A stretch of DNA of 64,000 nt from Sorghum bicolor. Lineage: Eukaryota > Streptophyta > Magnoliopsida > Poales > Poaceae. Position 1 is the first letter of the stretch, and every line of letters begins with the position of its first letter. The position numbers and the translations under genes are program-made. This document shows positions 31,750-42,432 of this stretch, in pieces. The stretch spans positions 62,253,768 through 62,317,767 of the forward strand of contig NC_012874.2 of the NCBI RefSeq assembly GCF_000003195.3. Reading direction: 5' to 3'. The notes beneath the pieces were generated by a model, which saw only the letters and a program-made list of their open reading frames with translations, had not been told where the DNA came from and did not search any database.

Positions 31750-34700
31750 TCAAATGTAAAATCTTCGTAGATTGTCGACGTTCCACGTGTGGGTGGAGGT
31801 TCTACCTTCGAGGTCTTTCAGGTGGAAGGATCCCGACCTTCCCGCTTGTATTGCTGTATAAGGTCCTTCCCACTTGGGTTGCAATTTACCAGCGTTTGGG
31901 TGATTTCCTTTTTTCCTGAGTACTAGGTCCCCATTTTGTATGTCTTTCTGTACTACCTTGCGGTATCTCCATTTCTTGGTTTCTTATTGATACCTGGTAA
32001 TGTTCTCCACTGCCTCAAGTCTTATTGATTCTAAGGTTTCCTTGCAGTAGTCTTCATCTTCAGCCAACTGCTGCTTCATGGAATGCAGGCTTTGGTGTTT
32101 GATTTCTTCGGGCAACATTGCCTCTTCCCCATACAAGAGCTTGAATGGAGTGAACCCAGTTGTTCTTGAAACTGTTGTGTTATGTGACCATACAACTCTG
32201 GGTAGTTCTTCAACCCATTTCCCCTTGCGTAGGTTGAGTAAGGTCTTGGAGATTGCGGAGAATATTGTTCTGTTTGCTCTCTCTACGGCCCCGTTTGACT
32301 CTGGGTGATAAACAGACGCGAAAGCAATTTTGGTTCCTATGTGATGGCAGAATTCCTTGAAACTGTCTGAATCAAACTGCTTCCCGTTGTCAACTGTGAG
32401 CAAGCTTGGAACTCCGAATCTGCAGACTATGTTCTGCCAGAAAAATTTCCTGATTGTTTCAGAGGTTATGGTTGCCAGTGGCTTAGCTTCGATCCATCTT
32501 GTGAAGTATTCGATGGCCACGACGGCGAATTTGTTTCCCCCCTGGGCAGTTGGCATTGGTCCTACCAGGTCCATTCCCCATCTCTGCAACGGCGATGATG
32601 CTGGTATGAGCTGAGTTAGTGCTGAAGGTCCTGATTAAATTGGTGAGAAGGTTTGGCAAGCTTTGCATGTCTTCACTATTTCTTCAGCATCTTTGATGTG
32701 GGTTGGCCAGTAGAAGCCTTGTCTTAATGCTTTAGCAGATAATGCGCGAGGTCCAATGTGAGAACCGCATATTCCAGAGTGTATCTCTTTCAGGAGTTCT
32801 CTGCCTTCGCTTTGTGATATGCATCTCAGCAAAGGTGGGACTACGCCTTTCTTGTACAGGACCCCGTCAATGGTGGTGTAATTCCTTGCTCTTGCCTCCA
32901 TCCTCTTGGCTAATGCTTCATCATCTGCAGCTGTCTTGCCTTTGAGGCAATCAGCTATTGCCTGCCTCCAATCTTCGCTTTCTGTCAGCAGGACTGAGCG
33001 AAAAGCTTTTGGCAACGATTCGGTTGCGGGTGTTGTAACAATCTGGTAGAAGGTTCCTTCTGGCAAGGGGGTGTTGTTGGCTGCTGCTTTCGCTAGCTCG
33101 TCTGCCTCGTAGTTCTCGGCTCTTGGAATGTACTGCAGAGTGAATCCCTTGAACCTTCTCTCCAGGCCTCTTACGACGGCCAGATATCTTGCTAGCTCCG
33201 GGTTGTGTGCTAGGTATTCCTTCTCCACTTGTCCTGCCACCACCTGGGAGTCTGTTTTGATGAGCAGGGTTTTTGCTCCCGAAGCCTTAGCTTTGTTCAG
33301 CCCGAGGATGAGACCTTCATACTCAGCTATGTTGTTTGTTGCTTTGAATTCGAGTCTTGCAGCAGATTTTAGCTTGAGTCCGGTTGGTGCGATCAGAACG
33401 GCTGCTGCTCCTGCTCCTGACTGCCCCCAGGCGCCATCTGTGTACAGTGTCCACGGCTGGTCGACTACCTTCTCCTCTTTTTTGTTTGAAGGTGTCCAAT
33501 CTGCCATGAAGTCAGCCAGGGCTTGAGATTTGATGGAGGTTCTGGGGACATAGGTGATGTCAAACTGTGATAGTTCGACCGCCCATTTTCCTATACGTCC
33601 GGAAGCCTCCTTGTTCCTAAGGATATCACCCAATGGCTGTGAAGTGGGTACTTTGATCTCATGGCTTTGGAAGTAATGCTTGAGCTTCCTTGATGCGCAC
33701 AAGACCGCGTACGTGATTTTCTCTATCTCCGTGTAGTTCAACTTTGCTCCTGACAGAGCTTCGGACACATAGTAGACGGGTCTTTGCAGTGTTCCCTTGC
33801 TGTCGCTTGTCTCGTGTACCAAAACAGCACTGACGGCGTGCTCGGAGGCAGCCACATACAGCAGTAGTGGGGTGTCCGGCTCGGGCACGGTTACCACCAG
33901 GTTGGATGCGATATAGCTCTTGAGTTGCCTGAAGGCCTCTGATTGTTCTGGGCCCCATTCTGTTTTGCCTCCTCCTCTCAGCACTTTGAAGAATGGAAGG
34001 CTTCGTTCTGTGGATCTTGAAATGAATCTGTTGAGGGCTGCTATTCGGCCAGTCAACCTTTGCACTTCTTTCTTTGTTGAAGGTTCTGCCATTGACATGA
34101 TTGCCTTTATCTTGTCTGGGTTAGCTCTGATTCCTTCAGAGCTGATGATATATCCCAACATTTTTCCTTTGCTAACCCCGAATACACATTTCTCCGGGTT
34201 TAGTTTCAGCCCGGCGGATCTGAGGTTGACAAAGGTTTCCTGCAGGTCCTTGATATGATCTTCTTTGCGCTTGCTCATGACGACAACGTCGTCAACATAG
34301 GCTATGATGTTTCTCTGCAGCTGACTTCCCAGAACCTTCCCCATCATTCTGGAGAAGGTTGCTCCAGCGTTTTTGAGACCTTCCAGCATTCTGGTGTAGC
34401 AATACGTGCCGAACGGGGTTGTGAAGCTTGCCTTCCCCTCGTCTTCCTTTTTGAGCCAAATTTGGTGGTATCCGGAGAAACAATCCAGTAGTGAAAATCT
34501 CTGGCAACCAGCGGCTTTGTCAACGGAGGTATCTATCCTTGGCAAGGGGAAGGAGTCTTTGACACAAGCCTTGTTGAGGTCTGTGAAGTCTATGCACATT
34601 CTCATTTTACCATTCTTCTTGGGGACCAGGACCACATTCGCCAACCACTCCGGGTACATGACCTCTCTGATGACCTTTGCATCCAGAAGTCTTTGTACCT

Positions 34701-34935
34701 CTGCCTTCGCGGCTAAGGTTCTTTCTTCAGACATTTTTCTCTGTCTTTGCTTCTTTGGCCTCATTCTCGGATCGATGTCCAGCGAATGCTCTATGATATC
34801 TCTGCTGACTCCCTGCAGGTCAGCGGCACTCCAAGCGAAGATATCTTGATTCTTTTGCAACACGTCCAGCAAATTCAGTTCCTCCTCTCTACTGAGGGTG
34901 GCGGAGATGGTGATCTTCCTATCTGGAACGGCCTC
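31750..34935 (-). pseudogene. pol: Tat pol: reverse transcriptase, dual RNase H, integrase
   Basis: One frame in register with gag and protease. Reverse transcriptase: KKNGKMRMCIDFTDLN, then YVDDVVVMSK with the catalytic Asp pair. First RNase H (LLLYVAASEHAVSAVL) has Ala where the catalytic Asp is expected, as is usual when a second domain is present. The second RNase H has YTDGAWGQSGAG and EFKATNNIAEYEG. The integrase has the His/Cys finger (HSGICGSH ... CKAC), Asp in GMDLVGPMP, Asp in TVDNGKQF and Glu in ESNGAVERANR. Two TAA stops interrupt it: 32637-32635 just after the zinc finger and 31986-31984 in the C-terminal part. Beyond the latter the frame continues to TGA 31752-31750 with an SH3-like tail (GDLVLRK ... 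KWEGPY). There are no frameshifts. Confidence 0.9.
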
Positions 34936-35694
34936 CTACAGAGGGACACATTTCGTTTCCTCCTGATCGGCCAGGTCTGTTTTACCCCTTGGCATGTCTG
35001 GTGGCTGGGAAGCTTCCTGTTGCGTAGAGTCCACAGAGTTTATGTTCCGGAAGGACTTGTAAATCGCTTTCTCTATGTTCCTTGCCTCCTTTTGACTTCC
35101 GTGAACCGTTATCACTCCATGCAGAGCCGGGATTTTCATGCACAGGTATCCCATGTGAGCGGCCGCATTGAACTTGTTCAAGAATCCTCGCCCGAATATG
35201 GCATTGTATGGGTAGTGCAGGTCTACCACATCGAAGGTGACGTACTTTGTTCTTGCGTTCTTCGATGTGCCGAAGGATACGGGCAAGGCGACCTTCCCCA
35301 GAGCATGTATCTGCTTTCCTCCGAACCCGATCAAAGGTGACTCCGAAGGTTGGAGTTGGCTTCTGCTGAGCTTCATTTGGTCGAAGGTTCCAGCAAATAT
35401 TATGTCTGCGGAACTCCCTGAATCTACTAAGATCCTGCTTACTCCCCAACCCGCAACATTCGTTGTTATGACCAACGCATCTGTGTGAGGGTAGCTCTCC
35501 AACCTTAGATCTTCCTCGGTGAAGGTTATTGGGGTTCTGGACCAATCGGTGCATCTTACTGGCCCTTGAACTGCAACGTTGTTGACGAGCCGGAGGTGAT
35601 CCTTCTTCTGCTTCTTTGTCTGGAACTCCATTGAGGACCCTCCAGCTATTGGTAAGATCATTCCAATCGTGGGCAGGGGTGTATGAGGGCCGAT
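34936..35694 (-). pseudogene. Tat aspartic protease region
   Basis: It is in frame with gag upstream and RT downstream. The active site is [26 protein letters not shown] corresponds to the distal ILGRxxL motif. A TAG at 34938-34936 separates it from the RT region, and another TAG (35697-35695) from gag. The protease cuts the polyprotein during particle maturation. Confidence 0.85.
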
Positions 35695-37398
35695 CTAATT
35701 ATCGGGGTGGGGTTCGGTTTTTGGTGGGGGTGGAGCTTGGAGTAGCTGCAGCTGGTTTGGGGGAGGAGGTAGTGACTGCTGGCGGGGCTGCGGGGTTTCG
35801 ATGTATGTAATATGTGGAGGTCGTGGAGGAACATAGTTTGGTGGAAGGTTGTGATCTGCGGGCTGCTGTGCTGGGCGCCAAGCTGGTAGGAAGCTGGGAT
35901 AGTAAGCGGAGGCTAGCGCGTTCGACTGAATTGGAGCTGGGTGCTGCTGGCTTGATCCTCCGACATATGAATGGTAGAAGGTTTGAGGGAATGTGTGATT
36001 CACCTCCCGAGGTTGAGCAACTGGTGTCGGAGGTTGCGGAGCTGACCTGCTCTTAATCCTCTCCTGAGTTTCCTTTGCATCCGGGCAATCCCTGGTGGAG
36101 TGACCCTTCTCCTCCCCATGGAAGAAACAATATTGCTTCCGTGGCCGCTGATTTTGATTTTTTGGCCATCCTGCGTTTCGGCCCCCTCTTCCGGCTTGAT
36201 TGGGTCTGCGTTCCGAGTTTCGCATTTCCGCCGGTGGACGGTTATGTTCCGGCCTGTCACTCTTTGGTTGCTCAATATTCATCATCTGTCCACTAGCCTC
36301 TCGCTGTGGTCGGCGTTCATCTTGGCTAAGGCTCTTCTTCTGCGAATTTCTGTCATTGCCCTGCCACTTCTGGGAGTTTTGGTCTTCCAATCTCTTGCGG
36401 TAGTCGTTGTCCGACCTGCAATACTTTTCGAACTCATGGTACAGCTCGTGCATGGATGCTGGTTTTTCTCTGGCCAAGTGAGCTACGAAAGGTCCTATGC
36501 GAAGACCTTTGATAGCTGCCTCAATGGCAACCTCTTCCGGCACGCCGGGTGCCCTGGCCTTGGTCTGCACGAATCTTTGGAAGTATTCCCGCAGTGCCTC
36601 TCCCTGACTTTGGCGACACTGGAACAGGTCCGTGGAGGTCAGTGATTCAACCGCGAACCCCTAGAAGTTTGCCAAAATCTTGTCTCGAAGGTTCTCCCAT
36701 GAATAGATCGACCCGGGTCTGAGCATTGAGTACCATGCCAAGGCATCTCCTTCGGCCGTGATCACAAAGGATTTCGCCATTACAGTTTCGTTCCCTCCAG
36801 CTGAGGCTACAGCTGCCTCGAAACTCATCAGGAATTGGCGGGGGTCAGCTTTTCCATTGAACTTGGGGAGCGTGATTGGTTTGTAGGTTGCCGGCCAAGG
36901 TGAGGTTTGCAATCCTTCGGATAAGGGGGAACGAAGGTCCAGTGTGCCCCTCAGCGCGCCACCGTAACTTGTTAGCTGCGCACTTACTGACGGACCGGCG
37001 CCGGGTTGGACAGTGGGTTCGACCGTCGGTTGTGGAGGTTGCATGCTAAGGATATCCGCCTGCAGGATTGAAAGCTGCTGCCTGATCTCTGCTGCCTGCG
37101 CTGCAGCTACTGCTGCCTCTTGGCTGGTGGCGTAGGCGGCAGCGATTCGGTCTCGCTCCTGCTGAAGGTTCTGCAGCTGCGTCTGTAGTAGCTGGAGCTC
37201 TTGCGTGGCCGTGGGTTGTGCCGGGCCTGCGGCGGGAGAAGGTTCCTGGCTGGGATCCGGCTGCTCGTTCTCCGGCTGCTCGCCCTCAGAGCCTTCCCCC
37301 TCTACGGTCGCATACGTGCTCCGCACGGCCCTTCTCGGCCTTCCCCTCCTGGGGGGCTCTGCCCGAGGTCTTGTGGTGCTAGTTCTCTTTCCAGCCAT
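35695..37398 (-). pseudogene. gag: Tat gag (one internal stop)
   Basis: Starts at ATG 37398-37396, 19 bases from the primer site. N-terminal basic and Pro/Glu-rich part, a Gln/Ala-rich coiled coil, a retrotransposon gag core (WPATYKPITLPKFNGKADP to about AKSFVITAEGDALAWY), then a TAG at 36663-36661. The same frame continues with ARAPGVPEEVAIEAAIKGLR, a basic stretch and a Cys/His knuckle (YCFFHGEEKGHSTRDCPD), followed by a Pro/Gln-rich end and TAG 35697-35695. The second TAG could be the natural gag end or a sixth-domain break; the first is clearly a mutation because gag homology runs through it. Confidence 0.87.
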
Positions 37399-37416
37399 CG
37401 TAGGTGATCCTTCGAG

Positions 37417-37434
37417 GCCCCACGGTGGGCGCCA
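37417..37434 (-). promoter_or_regulatory. Tat primer-binding site
   Basis: On the minus strand TGGCGCCCACCGTGGGGC begins one base after the 5' LTR end. The starting TGG matches a tRNA CCA end; I do not assign the tRNA with confidence. Confidence 0.7.
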
Positions 37435-37435
37435 A

Positions 37436-38218
37436 TGTTGGGAAAATGCTCTCCGCACTCCCCAGCAGTATGGTGGATCGAGAACCTTCTGACTCGGTGC
37501 TGTGAGAGGTTTGAGCACTAACGGACAGTGGGCTCAACAGTAGGTGAATACAGTGAATGCTCTCTCTCTTTATTAATAACGGCATCACCCCTTATATAGG
37601 GCTCAGAAACCGACCTAATGACATTTACAAAAATGCCCCGTGACGGTGGGGGAATATCCCAGCATATTCTCTAATTACAATCTACCGACTCCAAGTCACT
37701 CGCGTAATTTCGCATTACAAAGACCACGCGTGCCCCCTGTCTAGGGCTTCAGCCGGTCGGAGGCTTGGATCCTCCGCCCGGTCGCGGATCCTTCGACACT
37801 TCATGTGTCGGAGGTTCCTTAGCTCGGACACGCCGGGGGTTCCTCGGCTCAGCTGTCCTGGAGGTTCCTTGGCTCGCCCGGTCGCCGATCCTTCGACGCG
37901 TCTCCGTCGGAGGTTCCCTGACTTGGACGCGTCGGAGGTCCCTCGCCTCCGCCGCGTCCTCAACCATCCTCGGACTTGAGAGGGCCAGAGGTTACTCTCT
38001 TCCTTGCTTGTGGGCCTCCGCTGGTGCAGTCCCTGCACGCACTTAGCACGACAAGACAAGTCATCAATATTAGTCTTTTTTCAGGGTCCTCCGCACGCAA
38101 CTCCACGAAGGTTCCCTGGGTGGAGGATATCCTCCGACACTTCAGAGGTCGGAGGTTCCTTGGCTTGAAGGGCATCCTTAGACGCTGCCAGGGGGAAGGG
38201 TGCGGCCATCCCCCAACA
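37436..38218 (-). repeat. Tat 5' LTR, complete
   Basis: 783 bases, from TGTTGGGAAAATGC to CCCCCAACA on plus (TG...CA ends). Bases 38219-38223 (CAACC) would be the target duplication; the left partner is not in the window. Confidence 0.9.
37591..37600 (-). promoter_or_regulatory. TATA box of the Tat 5' LTR
   Basis: On the minus strand CCTATATAAG lies about 155 bases before the LTR 3' end, so it can drive gag-pol. The truncated 3' LTR lacks this box. Confidence 0.6.
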
Positions 38219-38219
38219 C

Positions 38220-39998
38220 AACCAGCAATGGATAAACTGGATCAAAACCCTGCTGGAATCTTCAAAATCAGCAGTCTTGGTCATTGGCTGTCCAGGGCCT
38301 TGGATTAACTGCAAGCGAGGAGTCCGACAGGGAGATCCTCTTTCGCCATACCTGTTCCTCCTTGTCGCAGAAACTTTGCAACGTTTGCTTGTGTCCTGTC
38401 CTTTCATCAGACATCCTACAGATGACGACAAACCCTGTGTTGTGCTCCAATATGCCGATGACACGCTAATTGTGATGAAAGCTGACCCCCTGGCCGCCTC
38501 AAAGCTCAAAGAAATCTTGCAACAGTTTGCTGCCTTCTCAGGATTGCACATCAACTTTGGCAAAAGCTAACTGGTGCCGATTCATGTGAACTCTGGAGTT
38601 GTACAACTGTGTGTTCAGAGCCTGGGTTGCAAACTTGAATCCTTCCCCCAGCAGTACCTGGGTCTTCCCCTCTCTGCTAACAAGCTCCCAGTTTCGGCTT
38701 TCATCCCCCACATCCAGAAGACGGACAAATACCTCGGTTCATGGCAAGCCACACTTCTCAATCCCATGGGTCGTGCGGTGCTGGTTAATGCAGTGTTGGA
38801 TTCCATCCTGGTCTACCTGATGAGCTCCATCCAGCTACCGCCGTCTGCCATCCTCCAAATGGACAAAAAGAGAAGAGCTTTCCTTTGGTGTGGCGACAAG
38901 CTAGGAATTTCAAAGCTAGCGTCTTGTTTGGTTGCTTGGACAAATGTTTGCCTACCCAAAGAACAAGGCGGCCTGGGGATCAGAGACCTCGGGACACAAA
39001 ACATCTGCCTCCTACTGAAACTGATACACAGATTGCACTGCCCATCGACTTCAGCTTGGGCCGACTGGGTCAGAAACAGAATATCCCTGACTTCTATGAC
39101 TGGAGACGTCTCCGGGGATCACTGGACTTGTCTGCGAGCATTGTTACCTCTTTATCAGGCAATCACAACGGTGAAGGTCAGGGACGGCAAAAGTTGCTCC
39201 TTCTGGGCGGATGCTTGGCTTGGCGATGAAGCTCTAGAAGATACTTTCCCAGCGCTCTACAGCCACTGCACTCTCAAGCAGGCCTCGGTCCACGATGTTC
39301 TTGAGATGGGACTTCCTCAGATCTTAGTGCCAAGACTTTCATCTCAAGCAACGTCTCAGCTGCATAGTCTCCAGCTACTGCTCAATGGCATAACTCTAAC
39401 CCAGGGCATGGACATCAGGACTCCGGTGATGAAGAAGAAAGACAACAATATTGACACAGGGAGTCTCTACAGGATGTTAAAGGCACGTGGGCAAGATGAT
39501 CCCAGGGCGCATTCATCTAGAAAAACTCTGCCCCCCAGAGTCCAGCTCTTCATGTGGCTGCTACTTCAAAAGAAAATCCAGTGCAAATCGACCCTATTCA
39601 AAAGGCATGTTGTAGACGACACTACTTGTGAGATCTGCGGCGCTGCTGATGAAACACCGGAACACATCATTTGGGGGTGCTGCCTGGGAAGGACAGTTTG
39701 GCAAAGACTGAACATCCAACCCGGGGACCCCATGGACATGGCGTCGCTGCACACCGCAGCACCCCCAAGCCATATGCCTTCGGTTGAATTCCCGGGGTTC
39801 ATTGCTCTCATCTGTTGGGAGATATGGAAAGCCAGAAACGCAAAAGTGTTCAGAGGCGAATCACTATCAGCTGATCAGGTGCTTCTCCTCTGCAAAAACG
39901 CTGCTGCCCAATGGAAGCACAGACTCTCGAGGTCCAAGAAACAGTTAGCTGACACTTGGTGCTCCATCTTTACGATGGCTAGACAGGGTCAAGGTTAA
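38220..39998 (+). pseudogene. LINE ORF2 C-terminal part: RT and zf-RVT
   Basis: Reverse transcriptase blocks CKRGVRQGDPLSPYLF and YADDTLIVM (catalytic Asp pair) are followed by an in-frame TAA at 38568-38570. The frame then stays open for 474 codons, with the thumb/connection and the Cys/His zf-RVT region (CEICGAADETPEHIIWGC) and a tail ICWEIWKARNAKVF. It ends at TAA near 39996-39998. The single stop and missing N-terminus make it non-functional. Confidence 0.88.
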
Positions 39999-40115
39999 CT
40001 TGCCTTTTCTTTCTTTTACCTCTTCTTATTGCTCCTAGACTTTCAAGTCTCTGAGCTTTGAGCTTTGCTCCTCTATGTAAACCAACGAGCCGTTTTGGGC
40101 TGTTTAATAAACTCA

Positions 40116-40254
40116 GGCCTTGTTTGAATGTAGTCGTATTCACATCAATCCACATGTGTTGAAGTGGATTGGAGTGGAACTTGAACTAAATTCCACTCCA
40201 ATCCACACCAACACACATGGATTGAAGTAAATACGACAACATCCAAACAAGGCC
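40116..40254. mobile_element. MITE, 139 bp, 3-bp target duplication TCA
   Basis: Long inverted halves begin GGCCTTGTTTG and end CAAACAAGGCC, with AATCCACATGTG-type arms that pair across a short centre. TCA flanks both sides (40113-40115, 40255-40257). A 3-base duplication suggests a PIF/Harbinger (Tourist) type. Confidence 0.8.
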
Positions 40255-40297
40255 TCAGGTGGGGAATCTCCCCCCCGTTGACCCTCAAAAAAAAAAC

Positions 40298-41050
40298 CTA
40301 GTGGAGGTGTTTCGATCCTCCAGTTTTTAAGAATCTGACTGCTTACAGGGTCACAAGAAACTGATAAAAACTAAACAGCTCTTGATTTTTTAAAATAATG
40401 AGAAACTGGACAAAGACTAGTATGTTTGTATATCCCTCCCGATTTTCAAAAACCATATTCTTAAAAAAAATGGTGGGATACAAACAGGGATTATCCTTGT
40501 TTTGCTAATAATCACGATTCAACTGCTGACCTCTCCAACCCTCTTTCGGACAAGACAAGGTGTTTGCCTATTTAATATGGCCATACGTTGCATGTATGAT
40601 TCTACTTGAGAGCTTGTTTGGATATATTTAGATTCGCATCAATCTATATATAGTGATAAAATTATTTTTTCTCTTATGCATGCAAGGAAAAAAAGAAACA
40701 AAGAAATGAGAAATAAGACATTTTTTCTCTTATGCTCAGCACCCTGGCTTAGCTCAGGTCCCTCCATTGCAGGCGCCGAGCTACACACTGCCTCCCCCCC
40801 CCCCCAAATCTTAGCACCTAGCCCAGCCTCAAATCCTAGCGCAGTGGCACACAAGCTAGTCCAGCCACCCTCAAACGCCTCTATTGACGCAGATATCGGT
40901 CAGATGATCACACACCAGCTAGGGATACATCAACTGGGTCGCCATAGACCGAATAACGCAGCACGTAACAATATGCTTTCACGGTGAGGAATAGAGAGGT
41001 TTATGAGCAAAACATTAAAGGATAGGCAATCATGCTTACATAATAAATAA
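40298..41050. other. No gene seen
   Basis: AT-rich sequence with short fragments that look like MITE ends (a GAGCTTGTTTGGATATATTTAG start near 40611) and a C-run at 40795-40804. No coding evidence. Confidence 0.5.
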
Positions 41051-41052
41051 TG

Positions 41053-41470
41053 GTTAGCTTTGGGCAAACTCGTGCGCCTTGTCACGTATCCAGAGGTCCA
41101 GAAGATGCTGCACCATGAGCTCAGTGGTGATGGCGACAACCATCCGAGGAGTGCCCCTAAGAGTTGCTATACCTGCACGTTGTCATCCTCGAGAGCCTAC
41201 GGCTACACATGCTAGTGCCATTCATCTCACACCATGGCCACGGCTGCGACAGCAGTCCTACTCCCACCGCTTGATGGCACGCATGGCAAAGGACATCGAG
41301 AGGGACCCCAAGGCATGGATGAACCCTAAGGGGTTTAGGTCAAAGTGGTTTCGTGACGATGACGAAGGCAAGGACATGAGCCCTATTCCACGACCCAAAG
41401 AGATCCGAATGATGCCATTTGGAGCTAGGTGCAGGCATTGCCCTAGTGAGTGGCGGTGGCATTGACCACA
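41053..41470 (+). pseudogene. Cytochrome P450 fragment (CYP89-like), frameshifted
   Basis: Three reading frames give consecutive P450 pieces: VTYPEVQKMLHHELS near 41075; YLHVVILESLRLHMLVPF near 41170, containing the K-helix ExxR (ESLR, 41191-41202); DPKAWMNPKGFRSKWF then MMPFGARCRHCP, the haem-binding loop with its Cys at 41439-41441. The order and spacing match the C-terminal ~140 residues of a P450. The CYP89 guess rests on the KEIRMMPFGA phrase. At least two frameshifts, a loss of the Gly after CP, and absence of the N-terminal two thirds make it a relic. Confidence 0.8.
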
Positions 41471-41519
41471 CGTCCACCATCTCGTTGTTCTTGAAGGTGA
41501 TGGTGTTGCTGTTGAGAGC

Positions 41520-41585
41520 AGGCATCATGATATCGACGTACTACTTAGTTGTTGGTGTGGAATCATGATATCGACGTACTACTCT
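41520..41585. repeat. Short direct repeat ATCATGATATCGACGTACTACT
   Basis: The run CATGATATCGACGTACTACT occurs twice (41525-41544 and 41566-41585), 41 bases apart. Directly after it a sequence resembles one end of a Stowaway-like MITE. Confidence 0.7.
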
Positions 41586-41779
41586 ATCCCATAAAAAAAA
41601 GTCGAGAGACTCGTAAGTTTGACTAGATTTGTATAAAATATTTAGAAATACTCGTTTACGGGCGCCTGATAGTTGGTATCTCTGTCAATCAATGTGCTCG
41701 CGCAACAGATCCAAAATTGATTATCCAAATTCATCTTCCTCCTAGCCGCATCCCATTCATCATCCTTCATTCCAGCGTC

Positions 41780-41803
41780 TCCTCTCTCTCTCTCTCTCTC
41801 TCT
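41780..41803. repeat. (CT)n microsatellite
   Basis: About 12 CT units. Confidence 0.9.
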
Positions 41804-42432
41804 GAGATTCATGGTTGTCAACTCTAGTGAGCTCCTCCCCAGTGCTCGCACCCCCAACCCCTTCTTCCCTAACTCTGGCAGGCTTAGAAGAGATGGGGTT
41901 TAGGTGGAGGAAGGCTGACTAGGCGGTGGGGCGGTGGCATAACGGTTTTTGGGACCGTGGTGGTGGCGATGGAGGCGACCATGTCAAGTCAGGATGGAGG
42001 AGTCCATGGCTAGAGGTTGCCGCAAAAGAAGGAGAGGGAGAGGAATATGGGAACCGATGCAGACGCGCTAGGGTTTTGTCTAAAGGAGAGGATAGCACGG
42101 TAGCAGGGGTGATGACAAGGAGGAGTATGGGTTGAGGGAACCATTGGCCGAAGGCGTGGCGGAAGAAGGGTGCAGGGCATTGGTGGCAAGGAAGAAGAAA
42201 GCGATCCGCGGCCCTGCGACACTAGTAGGAAGATACCACCAAGAGCAAGAGGTTGAAGATGACCACCAGGGCATTTGTGAATCAGCTAGCTAGAGCATCA
42301 AATATTCAAATATATCATCTTTGAGTGAAGATGTTACAACTACACAACATCATACATACATCTGTAGAACAAGTTCATAACAGTCTGTCTGTCTCGTGTT
42401 GCAATGCAACGAACGAACCAGCGAGCAGTTCA
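41804..42432. other. No gene seen; 3' flank of aminotransferase gene 1 from about 42300
   Basis: GC-rich stretch (41860-42250) with short open frames but no recognisable motif. From about 42305 on (ATATCATCTTTGAGTGAAG) it matches 50878 onward next to gene 2, so the tandem duplication includes the 3' untranslated region. Confidence 0.55.

Larger units (their letters stand above)
21691..38218 (-). mobile_element. Tat-lineage Ty3-gypsy element with antisense gene
   Basis: Right to left: 5' LTR, primer site, gag, protease, reverse transcriptase with two RNase H domains, integrase, a ~1.9-kb spacer, a plus-strand gene with introns, polypurine tract and 3' LTR. A second, archaeal-type RNase H and an extra antisense frame after integrase are features described for the Tat/Ogre lineage. 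The 3' LTR is split by a copia LTR and truncated; gag-pol has five in-frame stops. The element is therefore dead in cis. Confidence 0.88.
38219..40297 (+). mobile_element. LINE (non-LTR retrotransposon) 3' half, cut by Tat
   Basis: The coding part runs 38220-39998, with a 3' untranslated region and poly(A) at 40287-40297. The left end is the Tat insertion; endonuclease and early RT must lie left of the Tat complex or be lost. A MITE (40116-40254) sits in the 3' untranslated region, which continues on both sides of it. Confidence 0.88.

Noticed and set aside
32078..34849. Several plus-strand frames of 60-147 codons
   Set aside because: Antisense shadows of the pol frame.
37436..37518. Gag start at the Met at 37518
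   Set aside because: That codon lies in the LTR, upstream of the primer site; the ATG at 37398 follows the primer site and opens the gag sequence.
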